Source of the DNA: a virus
Length of the DNA: 21,922 nucleotides
Virus record (IMG/VR): IMGVR_UViG_3300029286_003682
Coordinates: 1-21,922 of that record
Direction: 5' to 3' (one strand)
Of this stretch, positions 21,068 to 21,922 are shown one piece after another. Position 1 is the first letter of the stretch, and each line of letters begins with the position of its first letter. The notes under the pieces were generated by a model that did no database searches, had not been told where the DNA came from, and worked only from the letters and a program-made list of their open reading frames with translations. Made by a program: the position numbers and the translations under genes.

Positions 21068-21922
21068 ATGAAATTAGATATTAGAAATTTTCCGCCACGG
21101 GCGGACCAGTCTACGGCTGGGAAATTAAAAATATTAGTTTTGGCATTCTGCATTCTGCCTTCGGCCTTTCTGTTTGGCCAGGATTATTATCCGCAGGTTC
21201 GGACAAAAGGCGCGGTGGAAGACGGGGAAATTGCGATTTTTGACGGAGTGAGTGGACGCTATATCCGGTCCGGCGGTACGAATATAGCGTCTGCGGTTCA
21301 AACGATGACTAACTTTGTCCCGGTGGCGTCATCGAGTAATTATCTGATTTATTTTCCGGCCACCAGGACACTTACGGGATGCGTGACGAACAAGAATACG
21401 GGACCACAAGGTCCAGCCGGGACGAACGGAGTGGATGGGATCAATGGGACGAATGGGGCGACTGGTCCACAAGGACCGCAAGGTCCGGCCGGAACTAATG
21501 GGATAGATGGAATTAACGGAACGAATGGAACACCTGGAGCAACGGGTCCGGCAGGGACAAACGGGATTGATGGTATCAATGGAACGAACGGGGCAACTGG
21601 TCCGCAAGGGCCGCAGGGCCCGGCAGGAACGAACGGGATAGATGGGATCAATGGGACGAATGGGGCAACGGGACCACAGGGCCCACAAGGTCCAGCCGGG
21701 ACGAACGGAGTGGACGGAATTAATGGAACGAACGGGACAAATGGAGCGCAAGGTCCACCCGGAACGAATGGCGTGGATGGTATCAATGGGACGAATGGCG
21801 CGACTGGTCCGCAAGGGCCGCAGGGCCCGGCAGGAACGAACGGGATAGATGGGATCAATGGGACGAACGGGGCAACGGGACCACAGGGCCCACAAGGTCC
21901 AGCCGGGACGAACGGAGTGGAT
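21068..21922 (+). CDS. Collagen-like phage fibre protein (truncated by window end)
   Basis: 285 codons with no stop before the window ends. GGAGGAAGAGGA lies directly before the ATG at 21068. Residues 20-37 are hydrophobic (KLKILVLAFCILPSAFLFG), like a signal or anchor. Residues 38-111 are a small non-repetitive head (YPQVRTKGAVEDGEIAIFDG). From residue 112 to the end, 58 uninterrupted G-X-Y triplets follow (GPQGPAGTNGVDGINGTNGAT units), predicted to form a collagen-like triple helix. Such trimeric stalks occur in phage tail fibres. The non-collagen C-terminal domain that normally sets trimerisation and receptor specificity lies outside the window. Confidence 0.8.
   Translation, partial: MKLDIRNFPPRADQSTAGKLKILVLAFCILPSAFLFGQDYYPQVRTKGAVEDGEIAIFDGVSGRYIRSGGTNIASAVQTMTNFVPVASSSNYLIYFPATRTLTGCVTNKNTGPQGPAGTNGVDGINGTNGATGPQGPQGPAGTNGIDGINGTNGTPGATGPAGTNGIDGINGTNGATGPQGPQGPAGTNGIDGINGTNGATGPQGPQGPAGTNGVDGINGTNGTNGAQGPPGTNGVDGINGTNGATGPQGPQGPAGTNGIDGINGTNGATGPQGPQGPAGTNGVD
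21401..21922 (+). repeat. Collagen-triplet DNA repeats
   Basis: Tandem units of 6-9 triplets (18-27 codons) built on GPQ-GPQ-GPA-GTN-GxD-GIN-GTN-GAT. At the DNA level 21601-21715 is repeated at 21808-21922 (offset 207 nt) with only two differences, showing recent duplication. Confidence 0.85.

Noticed and set aside
21329-21895. Long proline-rich frames antisense to the collagen repeats
   Set aside because: Antisense shadows of G-X-Y coding (GG/CC-rich codons); the plus frame has a start, ribosome site and a collagen pattern.
1-21922. tRNA genes or an integrase
   Set aside because: I looked for cloverleaf-like TTCGA/TTCRA contexts and for tyrosine or serine recombinase motifs and saw none I could support by eye.

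Overview
The window is a 21.9 kb stretch of an uncultivated tailed bacteriophage (or prophage) genome. All genes but the first run left to right. They are tightly packed, with many ATGA stop/start overlaps and clear AGGAGG-type ribosome sites. The order (regulators, replication, small accessory genes, terminase, scaffold, capsid, portal, neck proteins, collagen-like fibre) is that of a caudovirus. The capsid protein resembles the SU10-type (DUF5309) family and the portal carries the motif set common in large podovirus-like phages. Two repeat types suggest a host in or near the PVC superphylum (Omnitrophota, Verrucomicrobiota, Kiritimatiellota) or another uncultivated lineage. One is a family of CCnCCGTCG...TATGGnGG palindromes. 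The other is an AT-rich/'CATTCTGCCTTCGGCCT' element read into the start of the last gene. This host assignment rests on remembered resemblance and is an inference.

Layout. 1-990: control region with two divergent ribbon-helix-helix (RHH) genes sharing an operator-like sequence (TGTATATACA / TGTATAGACA), a consensus-like promoter that seems to give a leaderless transcript, and an excisionase-like helix-turn-helix gene. 994-1518: an RlpA-type double-psi beta-barrel gene interrupted by one in-frame TAG. 1490-3678: small regulators and zinc-ribbon proteins. 3660-7160: replication module, namely a replisome-organiser-like protein with an 11-bp iteron array inside its gene (probable origin), a Toprim plus DnaB-like primase-helicase, and a conserved 203-aa phage protein. 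7199-7519: a non-coding array in which GG recurs every 5 nt. 7529-10653: about ten small accessory genes, including a stand-alone TSCPD-domain protein and a Gp37/Gp68 (DUF5131) radical-SAM-like protein. 10650-12827: large terminase. 12827-13736: three small genes, one invaded by a nested palindrome. 13737-14041: a palindrome and a strong intrinsic terminator separating terminase from morphogenesis genes. 14042-21922: scaffold, major capsid protein, a secreted-looking virion-module protein, portal, two neck/adaptor-like proteins (one with two chitin-binding-like modules), a small protein and a collagen-like fibre that runs off the end.

How it works together. The RHH pair and the HTH protein probably set early expression. 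The organiser would bind its own iterons and load the primase-helicase. The terminase packages DNA through the portal into the scaffolded capsid. The collagen-like and CBM-bearing proteins probably face the host surface. The points that most deserve a second look are the 5-nt GG array, the iteron origin, and the palindrome family with compensatory stem changes.
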